Source: Prochlorococcus sp. AG-355-N18 (GTDB taxonomy: Bacteria; Cyanobacteriota; Cyanobacteriia; PCC-6307; Cyanobiaceae). From it: a DNA stretch of 64,000 bases. Positions 50,897 through 62,946 of this stretch are shown here, in pieces; position 1 is the stretch's first letter, and every line of letters begins with the position of its first letter. A model generated the notes under the pieces. It had not been told where the DNA came from and made no database searches. It saw nothing but the letters and a program-made list of their open reading frames with translations. Location: NCBI GenBank assembly GCA_003278535.1, contig QCEG01000007.1, positions 1-64,000 of the forward strand. Reading direction: 5' to 3'. A program made the translations under genes and the position numbers.

Positions 50897-52039
50897 GTGA
50901 TAGGGTTCATTTCTGAAAAACTACTTATCCCGATTCTAGATTTTTTCTACGGTTTAGTCCCAAGTTATGGTTTAGCGATTGTTGCATTGACAGTCGTAAT
51001 TAGAATTGCACTTTTTCCTCTAAGCGCTGGTTCCATTAGAAGCGCAAGAAGGATGAAGATTGCCCAACCAGTAATGCAAAAAAGGCAAGCGGAAATAAAA
51101 TCTAAGTTTTCAGGTGATCCAAAGAAACAGCAAGAAGAACTTGGAAAATTAATGAATGAATTTGGCAGTCCCCTCGCAGGTTGCCTTCCTTTAATTGTAC
51201 AAATGCCTGTGCTATTTGCATTGTTTGCAACCCTAAGAGGCTCTCCATTCGCTGATGTCCCCTACAACATAAATCTCAAGGTGGTCCCACAAGATCAAGT
51301 AGCAGCCATTGATCCAAAACCATATAAATCACCTCGACACTCTATATTTATTACAGAAAAATCACATTTTCCTGTAATAGCGACTATCCCCAGTGGAACA
51401 AAATTGGGAACGGAAGAATCCATAAAAGTAAATCTACAAACAACAAATGGGAATAGCTATTCGGATGTTTTATCTAAATACGAAAACGGATCTAAATTTC
51501 TCCCCACCTGGAAGGTTTCTAAAGGATCCGAAAATCTTAAAGTTTCCCAAGACGGTACGGTAACAGCAATCAAACCTGGTGATGCAACAATCGAGGCGAA
51601 AATCCCTGGTCTAGCTGCTAAAAGTGGTTTTTTATTTATTAAAGCTCTTGGTCAAGTTGGTTTTTATGTAGATGGGGCAATTAATTGGGATATTGCTGCA
51701 CTAGTAGGTGCCTTTGGACTAACCTTACTTCTCTCTCAAGTTTTATCAAGTCAGGGGATGCCTGCGAATCCACAGCAATCAACAGCAAATAAGATTACAC
51801 CAGTAATGATAACTGGAATGTTTCTGTTTTTCCCACTACCAGCTGGAGTCTTGCTCTACATGGTTGTTGCAAATATTTTCCAGGCACTTCAGACTTTTCT
51901 ACTCAATAAAGAAGCTCTTCCCGAGAATCTACAGAAAATCTTGGATCAACAATTATTAGCAAAAAATGAAGTAATAACAACTTCAGCTTCAACTATCTCA
52001 GATAAAAGATTACCTTTCGAACCTAACAGTAAAAAATAG
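50897..52039 (+). CDS. yidC: Membrane protein insertase YidC
   Basis: [40 protein letters not shown]. Confidence 0.96.
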   Translation: MIGFISEKLLIPILDFFYGLVPSYGLAIVALTVVIRIALFPLSAGSIRSARRMKIAQPVMQKRQAEIKSKFSGDPKKQQEELGKLMNEFGSPLAGCLPLIVQMPVLFALFATLRGSPFADVPYNINLKVVPQDQVAAIDPKPYKSPRHSIFITEKSHFPVIATIPSGTKLGTEESIKVNLQTTNGNSYSDVLSKYENGSKFLPTWKVSKGSENLKVSQDGTVTAIKPGDATIEAKIPGLAAKSGFLFIKALGQVGFYVDGAINWDIAALVGAFGLTLLLSQVLSSQGMPANPQQSTANKITPVMITGMFLFFPLPAGVLLYMVVANIFQALQTFLLNKEALPENLQKILDQQLLAKNEVITTSASTISDKRLPFEPNSKK

Positions 52040-52054
52040 TCTTAATCTTAAATA

Positions 52055-53521
52055 ATGAATTCTTGGTGTAGAAATTTAGAATTACTTATAAAATCAAGAA
52101 CCTCATTAATTTGGATTAGGACTAAAGAAGAGGAAAGATTAGAAAAATTAGTTAATTTTTCTTGTGAAAGACTAAACATAAAAAGATTCGCTTCCTGGGA
52201 TTGCGTTAGCGGTATAAAAGGATTAATAAATGAAGAAGGTAAATTTTCTAACAATCCATTAGGGGTGCTTAATTGGCTAAAAGGACTAAATTCTGAAGTT
52301 TCAACAGTTTTATTAGTTAAAGATTTTCATAAATTTTATGATGATCCATCTATTAATAGAACTATAAAAGAACTATCCTCAACACTTAAAAAAACTAGTC
52401 ATAATTTAATTATTAGTTCTCATTTATTTCCATCATCGGAAGAGTTGGATGAATTAATGGCAATTGTAAATTTACCTTTACCTGATCAAAGAGAATTGAA
52501 AAATCTAATAAAACAAATTGCTATCAATACCAATTCAAATTTAGAGGAACAAGACTTAAACGAACTTTCTATAGCTTCAAGCGGACTTACCGAAATAAAA
52601 GTAAAGCAAGTCACCGCAAAGGCCCTTGCTCAAAGAGGGAAAATAAGTAAAGAAGATATTAAAGATATTCTTGAAGAGAAAAAACAAGTAATCGCCAGAA
52701 GTGAAATTTTAGAATTTTTCGATACCAAATCAAGTCAAGAGGATATTGGGGGTTTAAATGTTTTAAAAGTTTGGCTTAATCAAAGATATAAGGCCTTTTC
52801 TAAAGAAGCTAGAGACTATGGATTACCTATTCCAAAGGGAGTCTTACTCGTTGGAGCTCAAGGAACAGGGAAATCGCTAACCGCAAAATCAATTTCTAAG
52901 AGTTGGTCGATGCCTCTGCTTAGGTTAGATGTTGGAAGACTATTTTCTAGCCTTGTTGGTTCAAGCGAGGCAAGAACAAGAGAAGCAATATTAAGAGCTG
53001 AGGCCATGTCTCCTTGTATCCTTTGGATCGATGAGATTGACAAGGGATTTGGTGGCGATGCTAGAAGTGATGGAGGAACAAGTCAAAGGGTTTTGGCAAG
53101 TTTGTTAACTTGGATGGCTGAAAAAGAATCCGCCGTATTTGTCATAGCTACAGCTAATGCTATAGATAAGCTTCCTGCTGAATTATTAAGAAAAGGTAGA
53201 TTTGATGAAATATTTTTCCTTGATTTACCGAATTCTGAAGAAAGATTAAGTATTCTGGATTTGCATTTAAAAAAAAGAAGACCTAATTACAGTTTTCCTC
53301 TTTCCACTATCCTCGATAGAACAGATGGATTCTCAGGAGCAGAACTTGAACAAGCAGTGATAGAGGGGATGCATATTTCATTCTCTGAAAATAGAGAACT
53401 CATGGAGAAAGATTTAATAAAAGCAGTTTCTGAATTAGTTCCCTTATCCAGAACAGCTAAGGAGCAAATTAATTTACTAAAAGAATGGTCGACTACTGGG
53501 CGTGCTCGATCCGCATCATAG
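52055..53521 (+). CDS. ycf46: AAA ATPase Ycf46
   Basis: GVLLVGAQGTGKSLTAKSISKSW; ILWIDEIDKGFGG. Confidence 0.94.
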   Translation: MNSWCRNLELLIKSRTSLIWIRTKEEERLEKLVNFSCERLNIKRFASWDCVSGIKGLINEEGKFSNNPLGVLNWLKGLNSEVSTVLLVKDFHKFYDDPSINRTIKELSSTLKKTSHNLIISSHLFPSSEELDELMAIVNLPLPDQRELKNLIKQIAINTNSNLEEQDLNELSIASSGLTEIKVKQVTAKALAQRGKISKEDIKDILEEKKQVIARSEILEFFDTKSSQEDIGGLNVLKVWLNQRYKAFSKEARDYGLPIPKGVLLVGAQGTGKSLTAKSISKSWSMPLLRLDVGRLFSSLVGSSEARTREAILRAEAMSPCILWIDEIDKGFGGDARSDGGTSQRVLASLLTWMAEKESAVFVIATANAIDKLPAELLRKGRFDEIFFLDLPNSEERLSILDLHLKKRRPNYSFPLSTILDRTDGFSGAELEQAVIEGMHISFSENRELMEKDLIKAVSELVPLSRTAKEQINLLKEWSTTGRARSAS

Positions 53522-53643
53522 CTAAAAAATATTATCTTTAAATACTCCGTAAGTTAGGAATCATGAATTTAGTTAATTTTTAGTCAAAAATCCCTAATAT
53601 TGAATTTAGATTAACTATTTTAATTAAGGTATAAAAAAAAATA

Positions 53644-54921
53644 GTGTTAGATCAAAAATTAATAAGAGAAAATCCAACTTCAGTTGAAGAAAGTTTATCC
53701 CTGAGAGGAAAAGTTTTTAATATTTCCCAAATACAAGAATTAACTCTTCAAAAAAAAGAAATTGATATAGAAATATCCAGTCTCCAATCTGAGAGTAAAA
53801 AATTAAGTAAATTGATCGGTCAAGAAATCAGCAAATCTAAAAACAATGATTCTCCAGAATTAAATAATTTAAAAATAAAAGGAAATGAATACAGAACAAA
53901 AATTTCAGAATTAGAAGAGAAAAAAAGAACCTTAGATAAAAATATACATAATGAAATTTGTAATTTACCAAATTTACCTAGCAAAGATGCCCCTATTGGG
54001 AAAGATGAAAGTCATAATGTCCAAGTAAAAACTTGGGGAGATCCGTTAGTATCAGAAAATCTCAAATCTCACTGGGAAATAGGCGAAAGTCTTAATCTTT
54101 TTGACTCTGTCAAATCAACTAAAATATCAAAAAGTCGTTTTATTACACTTATTGGAAATGGGGCCAGATTAGAGAGAGCATTAATAAATTTTATGCTCGA
54201 CATGCACACTAGTAATGGATATTTAGAGTTAATGCCTCCAGCTTTAGTGAATTCAGAAAGTCTTACCGGATCTGGTCAATTACCTAAATTTTCAAATGAA
54301 AGTTTTAAGTGTTCTAACGACGACCTATGGCTTTCTCCAACTGCTGAAGTTCCACTAACTGCTTTTCATAGAAATGATATTGTTGATTCAAAGCAATTAC
54401 CCCTTAAGTATGTTGCATATAGCCCATGTTTTAGGAGAGAAGCTGGTAGTTATGGAAGGGATACAAAAGGTTTAATAAGACTTCATCAATTTAATAAAGT
54501 TGAACTATATTGGTTTTGTGATCCAAGTAAATCTATTGAAGCTCATAAAAAGATCACCTTAGATGCAGAAAGTATTTTAAAAAAACTCAGTCTACCTTAC
54601 AGATTAGTTGATATTTGTACTGGAGACTTAGGTTTTTCTTCAAGCAGAACTTTTGATCTTGAAGTCTGGCTCCCAAGTAGTAAATGTTATAGAGAAATTT
54701 CAAGTTGTAGCAACTGTTTAGACTTTCAAGCTCGCAGATCATCAATAAGAGCAAAAATTGATAAAAAAAATACATATTTGCACACCTTAAATGGTAGTGG
54801 GCTTGCTATTGGAAGAACTATGGCTGCTATTCTTGAGAATGGCCAACAAACAGATGGGAGCGTGAAAATTCCAGATGCTCTAGTTCCATATTTTGGATCA
54901 AATATTTTAAAAACTGCCTAA
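53644..54921 (+). CDS. serS: Seryl-tRNA synthetase
   Basis: [43 protein letters not shown]-type motif 2. Confidence 0.97.
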   Translation: MLDQKLIRENPTSVEESLSLRGKVFNISQIQELTLQKKEIDIEISSLQSESKKLSKLIGQEISKSKNNDSPELNNLKIKGNEYRTKISELEEKKRTLDKNIHNEICNLPNLPSKDAPIGKDESHNVQVKTWGDPLVSENLKSHWEIGESLNLFDSVKSTKISKSRFITLIGNGARLERALINFMLDMHTSNGYLELMPPALVNSESLTGSGQLPKFSNESFKCSNDDLWLSPTAEVPLTAFHRNDIVDSKQLPLKYVAYSPCFRREAGSYGRDTKGLIRLHQFNKVELYWFCDPSKSIEAHKKITLDAESILKKLSLPYRLVDICTGDLGFSSSRTFDLEVWLPSSKCYREISSCSNCLDFQARRSSIRAKIDKKNTYLHTLNGSGLAIGRTMAAILENGQQTDGSVKIPDALVPYFGSNILKTA

Positions 54922-54930
54922 TATATTTAA

Positions 54931-56010
54931 ATGAACGTTTTAACCTCAATTACAGTTCTGGGATTTCTCATTTTTTTTCATGAGATGGGACATTTTCTTG
55001 CGGCAATTTTGCAAGGTATCTATGTTGATGGATTTTCAATTGGTTTTGGACCATCAATAGTCCAGAAAAGATATAAAAACATAACCTATTCACTTAGAGC
55101 CTTTCCATTAGGGGGCTTTGTTTCCTTCCCTGATGAAGAAATTAATAATATTGACCCTAAAGATCCAAATCTTTTAAAAAATAGACCCGTTATTCAAAGA
55201 GTAATTGTAATTTCCGCTGGGGTATTTGCCAACTTAATTCTTGCCTATACTATTTTGATTGTAAATGTAACTACTATTGGAATTCCATTTGATCCCGAGC
55301 CTGGTATTTTAGTTTTAGCTACTCAGCCCGAGAAGGCTGCTTCTCTTGCTGGATTACAAGCTGGTGATAAAATCTTAAAAATTGAAAGCAAAACTTTAGG
55401 AGCTGGCGATCAAGCAGTTTCTGCTTTAGTAAAACAAATTCAAAATGCATCAGAGAGTCCAATTTCGATAACAATTGATAGAGATGGAGTTCTGAAAGAT
55501 TTAACTTTGATCCCAAAAAACATAGATGGGAAAGGTACAATAGGAGCTCAATTACAACCTAATATAAAAAAAGAGACTCAAAAGACAAAAAATATATTTG
55601 AACTTTTTGAATACACCAATAATGAATTTTCATCACTTTTGGTAAAAACAATACAAGGTTATAAAGGATTAATTACAAATTTCTCCTCAACAGCTCAACA
55701 ATTAAGTGGGCCCGTCAAAATCGTTGAAATTGGTGCTCAACTATCACAACAAGGAGGGACAGGGATATTATTATTTGCTGCGTTAATTTCCATTAATTTA
55801 GCAGTTCTCAATTCATTGCCTTTACCGCTATTGGATGGAGGGCAGCTTGTTTTCACTTTAATTGAGGGTTTTAGGGGGGAACCAGTCCCAGTTAAGATAC
55901 AAATGGTTGTTACTCAATCTAGTTTTTTTCTTTTGGTTGGACTTAGTGTTCTCCTTATTATTAGGGATACTAGTCAGCTTCTAATAGTACAAAGATTATT
56001 AAACCAATAA
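54931..56010 (+). CDS. rseP: RseP site-2 zinc metalloprotease
   Basis: FLIFFHEMGHFLAA HExxH motif, PDZ domain, NSLPLPLLDGGQL. Confidence 0.95.
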   Translation: MNVLTSITVLGFLIFFHEMGHFLAAILQGIYVDGFSIGFGPSIVQKRYKNITYSLRAFPLGGFVSFPDEEINNIDPKDPNLLKNRPVIQRVIVISAGVFANLILAYTILIVNVTTIGIPFDPEPGILVLATQPEKAASLAGLQAGDKILKIESKTLGAGDQAVSALVKQIQNASESPISITIDRDGVLKDLTLIPKNIDGKGTIGAQLQPNIKKETQKTKNIFELFEYTNNEFSSLLVKTIQGYKGLITNFSSTAQQLSGPVKIVEIGAQLSQQGGTGILLFAALISINLAVLNSLPLPLLDGGQLVFTLIEGFRGEPVPVKIQMVVTQSSFFLLVGLSVLLIIRDTSQLLIVQRLLNQ

Positions 56011-56073
56011 ATAAATTTTTAAAAGAGTTATTCAAGCTGTTAGTATAGTATGAAGTTTTTTAAATTTTGTTAA

Positions 56074-56376
56074 ATGGCTAAAAAGTCAATGATTGCTAGA
56101 GAGGTCAAACGCAAAAAGCTAGTTAAGAAATATGCTGCAAAAAGAAAATCACTATTAGATGAGTTTAATGCAGCAAAAGATCCTATGGAAAGATTAGAAA
56201 TTCATAGAAAGATCCAAGGTTTACCAAGGAACTCAGCTCCAACCAGAGTAAGAAATAGATGTTGGGCAACTGGCAAGCCAAGAGGAGTATATAGAGATTT
56301 TGGATTATGTAGAAACCAATTAAGACAAAGAGCTCATAATGGTGAATTGCCAGGTGTTGTAAAATCAAGTTGGTAA
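56074..56376 (+). CDS. rpsN: Ribosomal protein S14
   Basis: [50 protein letters not shown]. Confidence 0.97.
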   Translation: MAKKSMIAREVKRKKLVKKYAAKRKSLLDEFNAAKDPMERLEIHRKIQGLPRNSAPTRVRNRCWATGKPRGVYRDFGLCRNQLRQRAHNGELPGVVKSSW

Positions 56377-56554
56377 TAAATTTTTTTTTTAAAATTGGAT
56401 TACCTAATTATTCTAAAATGAAGCTCTGATAAGCACTTGCAGATAATTCTAGTGTTTTACTCCAAAAATAAATTAAATCATATTTAAATAAATACTCAAT
56501 ATGTCCCTATTAAATGTAAGAATAAATTATGTATACGAATTCATAATTTAAAAA

Positions 56555-58720
56555 GTGGAAGGACAAAATAAGTCGATCACGTTTGACGGACGAGAGATAC
56601 GACTAACTACAGGACTATATGCTCCTCAGGCAAACGGATCAGTATTGATTGAATGTGGAGACACCTCCTTATTAGTTACTGCAACAAAAACTACAAAAAA
56701 AGAAGCTTCAGACTTTCTACCTCTAATTTGTGACTATGAGGAAAAACTATATGCTGCAGGCAGGATACCCGGTGGATTCATGAGAAGAGAGGGACGTCCA
56801 CCAGAGAGAGCCACATTAATAGCAAGATTAATTGATAGGCCTATGAGACCACTTTTCCCTAGTTGGATGAGAGATGAGATTCAAATTGTAGCTTCTTGTC
56901 TTTCTCTTGATGAAAGGGTGCCTGCAGATGTTCTTGCTGTGACTGGAGCATCAATAGCAACACTATTGGGAGAAATACCTTTCTACGGGCCAATGGCTGC
57001 TGTAAGAGTTGGACTGTTAGGAGATGATTTCATCCTAAATCCAAGTTACCGAGAAATAGAAAAGGGAGATCTTGATATTGTTGTCGCAGGGTCAAATGAA
57101 GGAATTGTAATGATTGAAGCTGGTGCAAACCAACTTTCTGAACAAGACACTATTGAGGCTATAGATTTCGGTTATGAAGCTGTCACCGAGTTAATTAAAT
57201 CTCAAGAAAACCTTCTCGAAGAACTTGGGATCAAGCAAGCAAAACCTGAAGATCCTGAGCAAGACAATGCACTAATAAATTATTTAGAGAAAAATTGCTC
57301 TAAGCCTATTGATTTAGTCTTAAAGAAATTTGATCAGTCAAAAGAAGAAAGAGATTTAGAACTTGAGAAAGTAAAAGCAGATGTTCAAAATAAAATAGAT
57401 TCTCTCAAGGATGATAATCAAGTGAAAATAATCACTACAGAAAATGATAAATTAATACATTCTGATTTTAAAAAATTAACCAAGAAATTAATGAGATCGC
57501 AAATCATTAATGATGGGAAAAGAGTTGATGGTAGAGATCTAGACGAAGTCAGAAAAATATCAGCTGCCGCAGGAATACTACCAAAAAGAGTTCATGGTTC
57601 AGCTTTATTCCAAAGAGGTTTAACTCAAGTATTATCAACAACCACACTTGGAACCCCCAGTGATGCACAAGAGATGGATGATCTAAACCCAAGCACTGAA
57701 AAAACTTACCTACATCACTACAACTTTCCTCCTTTTTCAGTAGGAGAAACCCGTCCAATGAGAACTCCTGGAAGGAGAGAAATTGGCCATGGAGCTTTAG
57801 CAGAAAGAGCTATAATTCCTGTCTTACCAGGTAAAGAAACTTTTCCATACGTACTCAGAGTAGTAAGCGAAGTTTTAAGTTCTAATGGATCTACATCAAT
57901 GGGATCTGTATGTGGTAGCACACTATCACTATTAGACGCTGGGGTTCCATTAAAAGCGCCCGTAAGCGGAACTGCAATGGGTTTAATTAAAGAAGGTAAA
58001 GAGATCAGAATCCTTACAGATATCCAAGGGATTGAAGATTTCCTTGGAGATATGGACTTCAAGGTTGCTGGCACAGAAAAAGGGATAACAGCATTGCAGA
58101 TGGATATGAAAATTACAGGATTACCGGTTTCTGTAATTTCTGATGCAATAAAAAAAGCTCGCCCAGCCAGATTGCATATTTTGGAAAAAATGCAAGAGGC
58201 AATTGATAAACCTCAAGATACATTATCTCCGCATGCACCAAGACTATTAAGCTTCAGAATAGATCCAGAACTAATAGGTACTGTTATTGGTCCTGGTGGA
58301 AGGACAATAAAGGGCATAACAGAAAGAACAAATACTAAGATAGATATAGAGGATGGAGGAATCGTTACAATCGCATCCCATGATGGAGCAGCGGCAGAAG
58401 AAGCGCAGAAGATAATAGAGGGTTTAACTAGAAAGGTTCACGAGGGAGAAATTTTCTCAGGAGTAGTTACCAGAATTATACCCATAGGGGCTTTTGTTGA
58501 AATACTCCCAGGGAAAGAAGGAATGGTTCATATATCACAGTTATCAGAGGCTAGAGTTGAGAGGGTAGAGGACGTAGTTAGGCAAGGTGATGAGGTAACA
58601 GTGAGAGTTCGAGAAATTGATAGTAGAGGTAGGATTAATTTAACCCTTAGAGGTGTTGGCCAAAATAATGGGATGTCCTATCCAGAACCAACACCAACTC
58701 CAGTAGCACCTCTTAATTAA
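56555..58720 (+). CDS. pnp: Polyribonucleotide nucleotidyltransferase
   Basis: Two RNase PH domains, KH ([15 protein letters not shown]) and S1 domains. Confidence 0.97.
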   Translation: MEGQNKSITFDGREIRLTTGLYAPQANGSVLIECGDTSLLVTATKTTKKEASDFLPLICDYEEKLYAAGRIPGGFMRREGRPPERATLIARLIDRPMRPLFPSWMRDEIQIVASCLSLDERVPADVLAVTGASIATLLGEIPFYGPMAAVRVGLLGDDFILNPSYREIEKGDLDIVVAGSNEGIVMIEAGANQLSEQDTIEAIDFGYEAVTELIKSQENLLEELGIKQAKPEDPEQDNALINYLEKNCSKPIDLVLKKFDQSKEERDLELEKVKADVQNKIDSLKDDNQVKIITTENDKLIHSDFKKLTKKLMRSQIINDGKRVDGRDLDEVRKISAAAGILPKRVHGSALFQRGLTQVLSTTTLGTPSDAQEMDDLNPSTEKTYLHHYNFPPFSVGETRPMRTPGRREIGHGALAERAIIPVLPGKETFPYVLRVVSEVLSSNGSTSMGSVCGSTLSLLDAGVPLKAPVSGTAMGLIKEGKEIRILTDIQGIEDFLGDMDFKVAGTEKGITALQMDMKITGLPVSVISDAIKKARPARLHILEKMQEAIDKPQDTLSPHAPRLLSFRIDPELIGTVIGPGGRTIKGITERTNTKIDIEDGGIVTIASHDGAAAEEAQKIIEGLTRKVHEGEIFSGVVTRIIPIGAFVEILPGKEGMVHISQLSEARVERVEDVVRQGDEVTVRVREIDSRGRINLTLRGVGQNNGMSYPEPTPTPVAPLN

Positions 58721-59625
58721 TCAAAAGCGTATAAATCGAATTTTCTTATAATTTGCATTATTTCAGTGCATATACTTTTATGAGAAAATTTGTCACTTGT
58801 AGCAACTATTATTCCTCCTTGCTCAAAATTTGAGCCACCATAGGATAATTGATCATTATTTAAATTGGTCATAGAACCGCCAGCAGTATTTAAGATAGCT
58901 TCTGGCGCAGCAAAGTCCCAGTCTTTAGGTGAACTTTTACCTGGTAGGCTCAAGCAAATATAAATATGACTCTCTCCTCTTAAAATTGAAGCAATTTTAC
59001 ACCCAATACTACCCATAACAATTTGATCTTTAAAGTTTAATTTTTCAATTACATTTTTTAGAGTTTGATTCCTATGATTTTTACTTGTAATAATGGTCAT
59101 CTCATGAATTCTCCTCTTATTTTGCGAAAGATTAGTTTTTAAGTAAGTTCCATCTCTAGATTCACACCAACTTTTTCTTCCATTAGAGATCCATAATTGA
59201 TTCTTCTCAGGGATAAGGACAACTCCAATTAATGGTTTTTTTTTATAATTCAATGCTAAATGCATTGCATAATTACCCGTTCCTTGAATAAAATCCTTTG
59301 TACCATCTAAAGGATCCAAAACCCAACACCAGTCAGATTTTGCTTCAAAATAATTTGACTCATCCTTTGCATTTTCTTCGCTTAAGATATCCCAACCAAT
59401 ATTCTTATAATTTTTCTTTATTCTATTTATGATTACCTCATTTACTTTTAAATCAGCAAGAGTTACAGGATCTTCAGAGATTTTGTTTTGAATAATGTTA
59501 GCTTTTTCTTCTGGATTTCTAATGAGATTAGAATAATAAATTAATATATCTGCCACTTCCCAGCTTAAAATCCTCAAATCACAGATAAGATTATTAATAT
59601 CTAAACCAAAAGGTAATTTAGTCAC
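58717..59625 (-). CDS. cysQ: Inositol monophosphatase/CysQ family 3'(2'),5'-bisphosphate nucleotidase
   Basis: [36 protein letters not shown]. Confidence 0.9.
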   Translation of the reverse strand: MTKLPFGLDINNLICDLRILSWEVADILIYYSNLIRNPEEKANIIQNKISEDPVTLADLKVNEVIINRIKKNYKNIGWDILSEENAKDESNYFEAKSDWCWVLDPLDGTKDFIQGTGNYAMHLALNYKKKPLIGVVLIPEKNQLWISNGRKSWCESRDGTYLKTNLSQNKRRIHEMTIITSKNHRNQTLKNVIEKLNFKDQIVMGSIGCKIASILRGESHIYICLSLPGKSSPKDWDFAAPEAILNTAGGSMTNLNNDQLSYGGSNFEQGGIIVATSDKFSHKSICTEIMQIIRKFDLYAFD

Positions 59626-59629
59626 ATAA

Positions 59630-60493
59630 ATGAATATCGATTCTCTATTCTCTCATATAGACCAAAAACCTGAAAGCGGAATTTTATATATAGTAGGAAC
59701 TCCTATTGGAAATTTATATGATATTTCTTTAAGAGCTTTGAATACTCTAAAAAATGTTTCACTAGTTGCTTGCGAAGATACTAGACAGACACAAAAAATA
59801 ATGAATAAATACTCAATAAAAAATAATCTTATAAGTTTTAATATGCACAACTCAATTAAAAAAATCCCGATTATAATAAATCATCTCAAGAAAGGTAACT
59901 CGATTGCACTGGTAAGTGATGCTGGGATGCCAAGCATTTGCGATCCGGGAGAAAATCTTATTAGGGAAATAAAATCAAATAAATTAAAAGCTATTTGTAT
60001 CCCAGGCCCTTGCGCAGCTATAACCGCTTTAGTTTCTAGTGGGCTAGGATCTTCAACATTTATCTTTGAAGGTTTTCTACCAAAGAAACAAACTGAAAGA
60101 AACAAAATACTTTTTGATATCAGCAAAAATACTAAAACAACTATAGTTTATGAAGCACCCCATAGAATTAAAAAGCTTTTAAAAGAACTAAAATGTTTTT
60201 GCGGAGGTGATAGAGAAATTCAACTATATCGAGAATTAACCAAAAAGTTTGAAGAGCATATAGGCAGTAATATTAATGAAGTTATAGAGAATATAAAAGA
60301 TAAAGAAATTATGGGAGAAATAACAGTATTGATTGGAGGTTTAAACCATTCAAAAAATCAAGATATAAATCTAATAATTTTAAAGAATGAACTTAATGAA
60401 TTAATTAAAGCAGGTTTAAATTTATCATCAGCGTCTAAATACCTAGCAAAAAAGAATGGTATTCCAAAAAACAAAATTTATAATTTATATTAA
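59630..60493 (+). CDS. rsmI: 16S rRNA 2'-O-methyltransferase RsmI
   Basis: GILYIVGTPIGNLYDISLRAL; VACEDTRQTQKI; SDAGMPSICDPGE. Confidence 0.95.
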   Translation: MNIDSLFSHIDQKPESGILYIVGTPIGNLYDISLRALNTLKNVSLVACEDTRQTQKIMNKYSIKNNLISFNMHNSIKKIPIIINHLKKGNSIALVSDAGMPSICDPGENLIREIKSNKLKAICIPGPCAAITALVSSGLGSSTFIFEGFLPKKQTERNKILFDISKNTKTTIVYEAPHRIKKLLKELKCFCGGDREIQLYRELTKKFEEHIGSNINEVIENIKDKEIMGEITVLIGGLNHSKNQDINLIILKNELNELIKAGLNLSSASKYLAKKNGIPKNKIYNLY

Positions 60494-60516
60494 GGAATTA
60501 TTGTGTAATTTGGATT

Positions 60517-60747
60517 ATGTCTGAAGCTTTCAAAAAATTAATTTTTTCAATTACCTATAATTCTTGTTTGTTTTTATTATTGATTATTGGTATACAAAAT
60601 AGCTCAAGCAAAAGGAAGATTTATCTGTTTAATAATGAAAGTATTCCTTTACCAATAAGCTTTATAGTTGGAGTAAGTTTCATAACAGGTTCGATAACAG
60701 GAAGCGTTGTACCTATTTTATTTTATAAATATAAGGATGATAGTTAA
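60517..60747 (+). CDS. Small membrane protein, LapA-like
   Basis: 76 aa with two hydrophobic segments; SFIVGVSFITGSITGSVV. Confidence 0.55.
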   Translation: MSEAFKKLIFSITYNSCLFLLLIIGIQNSSSKRKIYLFNNESIPLPISFIVGVSFITGSITGSVVPILFYKYKDDS

Positions 60748-61469
60748 ATAGAAATCAAATTTTGAGCAGTAACTATTCTAGATATTCCACGTGAAATTAA
60801 TATCGGAGCAACAATTCTAAATACATTAGTATTAGTAACTTTAATTACTTTCTGATCTTTGTTACAAATACGCTTTGCGGTTTTTAAATCAAAATGAATT
60901 TCTATAGTTTTTCTTTTCAAATCATTTTGGGGTAAAAATTGCCATTCAGGATAATCTTTTAAATACTTAATTTCTAGTTCAATTTCTTTTTTGACAATTA
61001 AAAAAACCACATTAGGTAGCTTTATCTCTGAAAGAGGTATCGAAGAAATATCTTTCTGAGAAACATCTTCAAAGTCATGTTCCAAAGGGGTTATTTCTAT
61101 AAACGATTCAAAAGGATTAATTTTATCTTCATTTGATCTGTCTATTAATATTGAAGTATCAGCAGATTTATTTATTTTATTTTTCTCATTACTTAGTTGA
61201 TTATCAATTTCAAGCAATTTTTCATCTTTTGCATCAAATGTTGCATTAAATCTATTGAGAATTTCTTTATATTTTAATTCTCCAAGGCTTTTTTTTAAAT
61301 GTCTTATTATGGTCGTTTTAGTGCATTTAAACTTTTCAGATAAAAAATCAACCGATTGATTATCTAAAAAATTAATTTTTATTTCTTCTTTTTGATTGTC
61401 AGTAAGTCTTTTAGCCAAAAAAGGTAGTAAAATTTTTTTTATATTAGGAAAAATTTGAACATAATTCAA
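60744..61469 (-). CDS. HTH-containing hypothetical protein
   Basis: NQSVDFLSEKFKCTKTTIIRHLKKSLGE resembles HTH. Confidence 0.6.
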   Translation of the reverse strand: MNYVQIFPNIKKILLPFLAKRLTDNQKEEIKINFLDNQSVDFLSEKFKCTKTTIIRHLKKSLGELKYKEILNRFNATFDAKDEKLLEIDNQLSNEKNKINKSADTSILIDRSNEDKINPFESFIEITPLEHDFEDVSQKDISSIPLSEIKLPNVVFLIVKKEIELEIKYLKDYPEWQFLPQNDLKRKTIEIHFDLKTAKRICNKDQKVIKVTNTNVFRIVAPILISRGISRIVTAQNLISI

Positions 61470-61632
61470 TAATCAAATACTTTTAATTTCATGAAGTAAA
61501 TTAAATGGATTTTATTTTTTAAAGCATGATTTGGTTTAATTTTAATTGTAGAAAAAAATCTTTTATAAAATTATTTACAAAAGGGTTGTTATGTAAAAAA
61601 AATGTTAGGGATTAATTTTAAATTTTTCAAAT

Positions 61633-62907
61633 ATGAATAATTATTCATTAAAAAAGTTAGGAGGAATTTGTTTTTTCACAGGGGTTTTCTTTTTGCCAAG
61701 CACATTATTTGTCGGCGGATTACTTTTATTAATATCCGCCACAATAGGAACATTCATAAATAAAAGAGGATACTTTAATGATAATTGGAACAAATCTTTT
61801 TTTGTATGCAGTATATTAATTATCTTTAGCAGTTTAAAAAATTTCTTTTTTACAAATTCATTATTAACAAATGTATTTGATCCGAAATTAGCATTAATTG
61901 GCACACTTAATTGGCTGCCTTTTTTTTGGGTATTCTGGGGATTTCAACCTTTTCTTGATTCAACAGAAAAGAGAAAAAAGACTTCTATATTTTTAATTGC
62001 AGGAACATTCCCCTTAATAGTGAGCGGTTTTGGACAGTATTTTTTTAATTGGACAGGTCCATTAAAAATACTAAATGGATTAATTATTTGGTATCAACGC
62101 CCAATTGATACAAATGGTTTGACTGGACCATTTAATAATCAAAATTATGCCGGCAGTTGGTTTTCTCTTGTTTTCCCCTTTTGTGTAGCACTTTTATTAG
62201 AAAAAACAAAAAAACCACTAAATAAATTTATCTCACTCTTCTTTTTATTTACTATAGGCATAGCTGGTATCCTCACAAATTCCAGAAATGCATGGGCAAG
62301 TCTAATAAGTACGATCCCTTTAGTAGTAGGTATTAAAAGCTTATATTGGTATGTTCCATTGATTATTTCAATTACTATTATTATATTTATAACCGTTTTT
62401 CAAACATTATCAGGAGGTTTTCAAGATCTTTTAAGAGAATTAATTCCTGAAAAAATATGGCTTGAATTTGATGAAACAAGGATAAGTAATTTAGATATTA
62501 CAAGAATAGAGATTTTATTAAGTGCATATAGAATGAGTATTCTTAATCCAATATTTGGTTTGGGAGCAGGTTCCTTTCCCATAATCTTTGAACTTCAAAA
62601 GGGCTTATGGAGGGGACATCCTCATAATATTTTTTTAGAATTAGCAATTAGCTTTGGATATCCAGCTACCATCTTATTTTTATCCACAATTTTGATTTTA
62701 TTTATAAAATCTGCAAAAATTATATTTACCAAGAAACATCGCAATTTAAATTTTTTTGAGAGAGCTTGGTGGACATCTATCTTCCTCTTTTTTATGACTC
62801 AATTATTTGATGTTCAATATTTTGATGGAAGGATAAGTATTTTATGTTGGATAACATTATCTGGTTTAAAATTAATTTCAGAAGAAAATACAACCCAAAC
62901 TAACTAA
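61633..62907 (+). CDS. O-antigen ligase/polymerase-like membrane protein
   Basis: Many TM segments; TNSRNAWASLISTIPL, FGLGAGSFPIIFELQKGLWRGHPHNIFLELAISFG. Confidence 0.85.
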   Translation: MNNYSLKKLGGICFFTGVFFLPSTLFVGGLLLLISATIGTFINKRGYFNDNWNKSFFVCSILIIFSSLKNFFFTNSLLTNVFDPKLALIGTLNWLPFFWVFWGFQPFLDSTEKRKKTSIFLIAGTFPLIVSGFGQYFFNWTGPLKILNGLIIWYQRPIDTNGLTGPFNNQNYAGSWFSLVFPFCVALLLEKTKKPLNKFISLFFLFTIGIAGILTNSRNAWASLISTIPLVVGIKSLYWYVPLIISITIIIFITVFQTLSGGFQDLLRELIPEKIWLEFDETRISNLDITRIEILLSAYRMSILNPIFGLGAGSFPIIFELQKGLWRGHPHNIFLELAISFGYPATILFLSTILILFIKSAKIIFTKKHRNLNFFERAWWTSIFLFFMTQLFDVQYFDGRISILCWITLSGLKLISEENTTQTN

Positions 62908-62946
62908 CTTTTAAAAATGATAAAAATTTTATAAATTAAAATAACT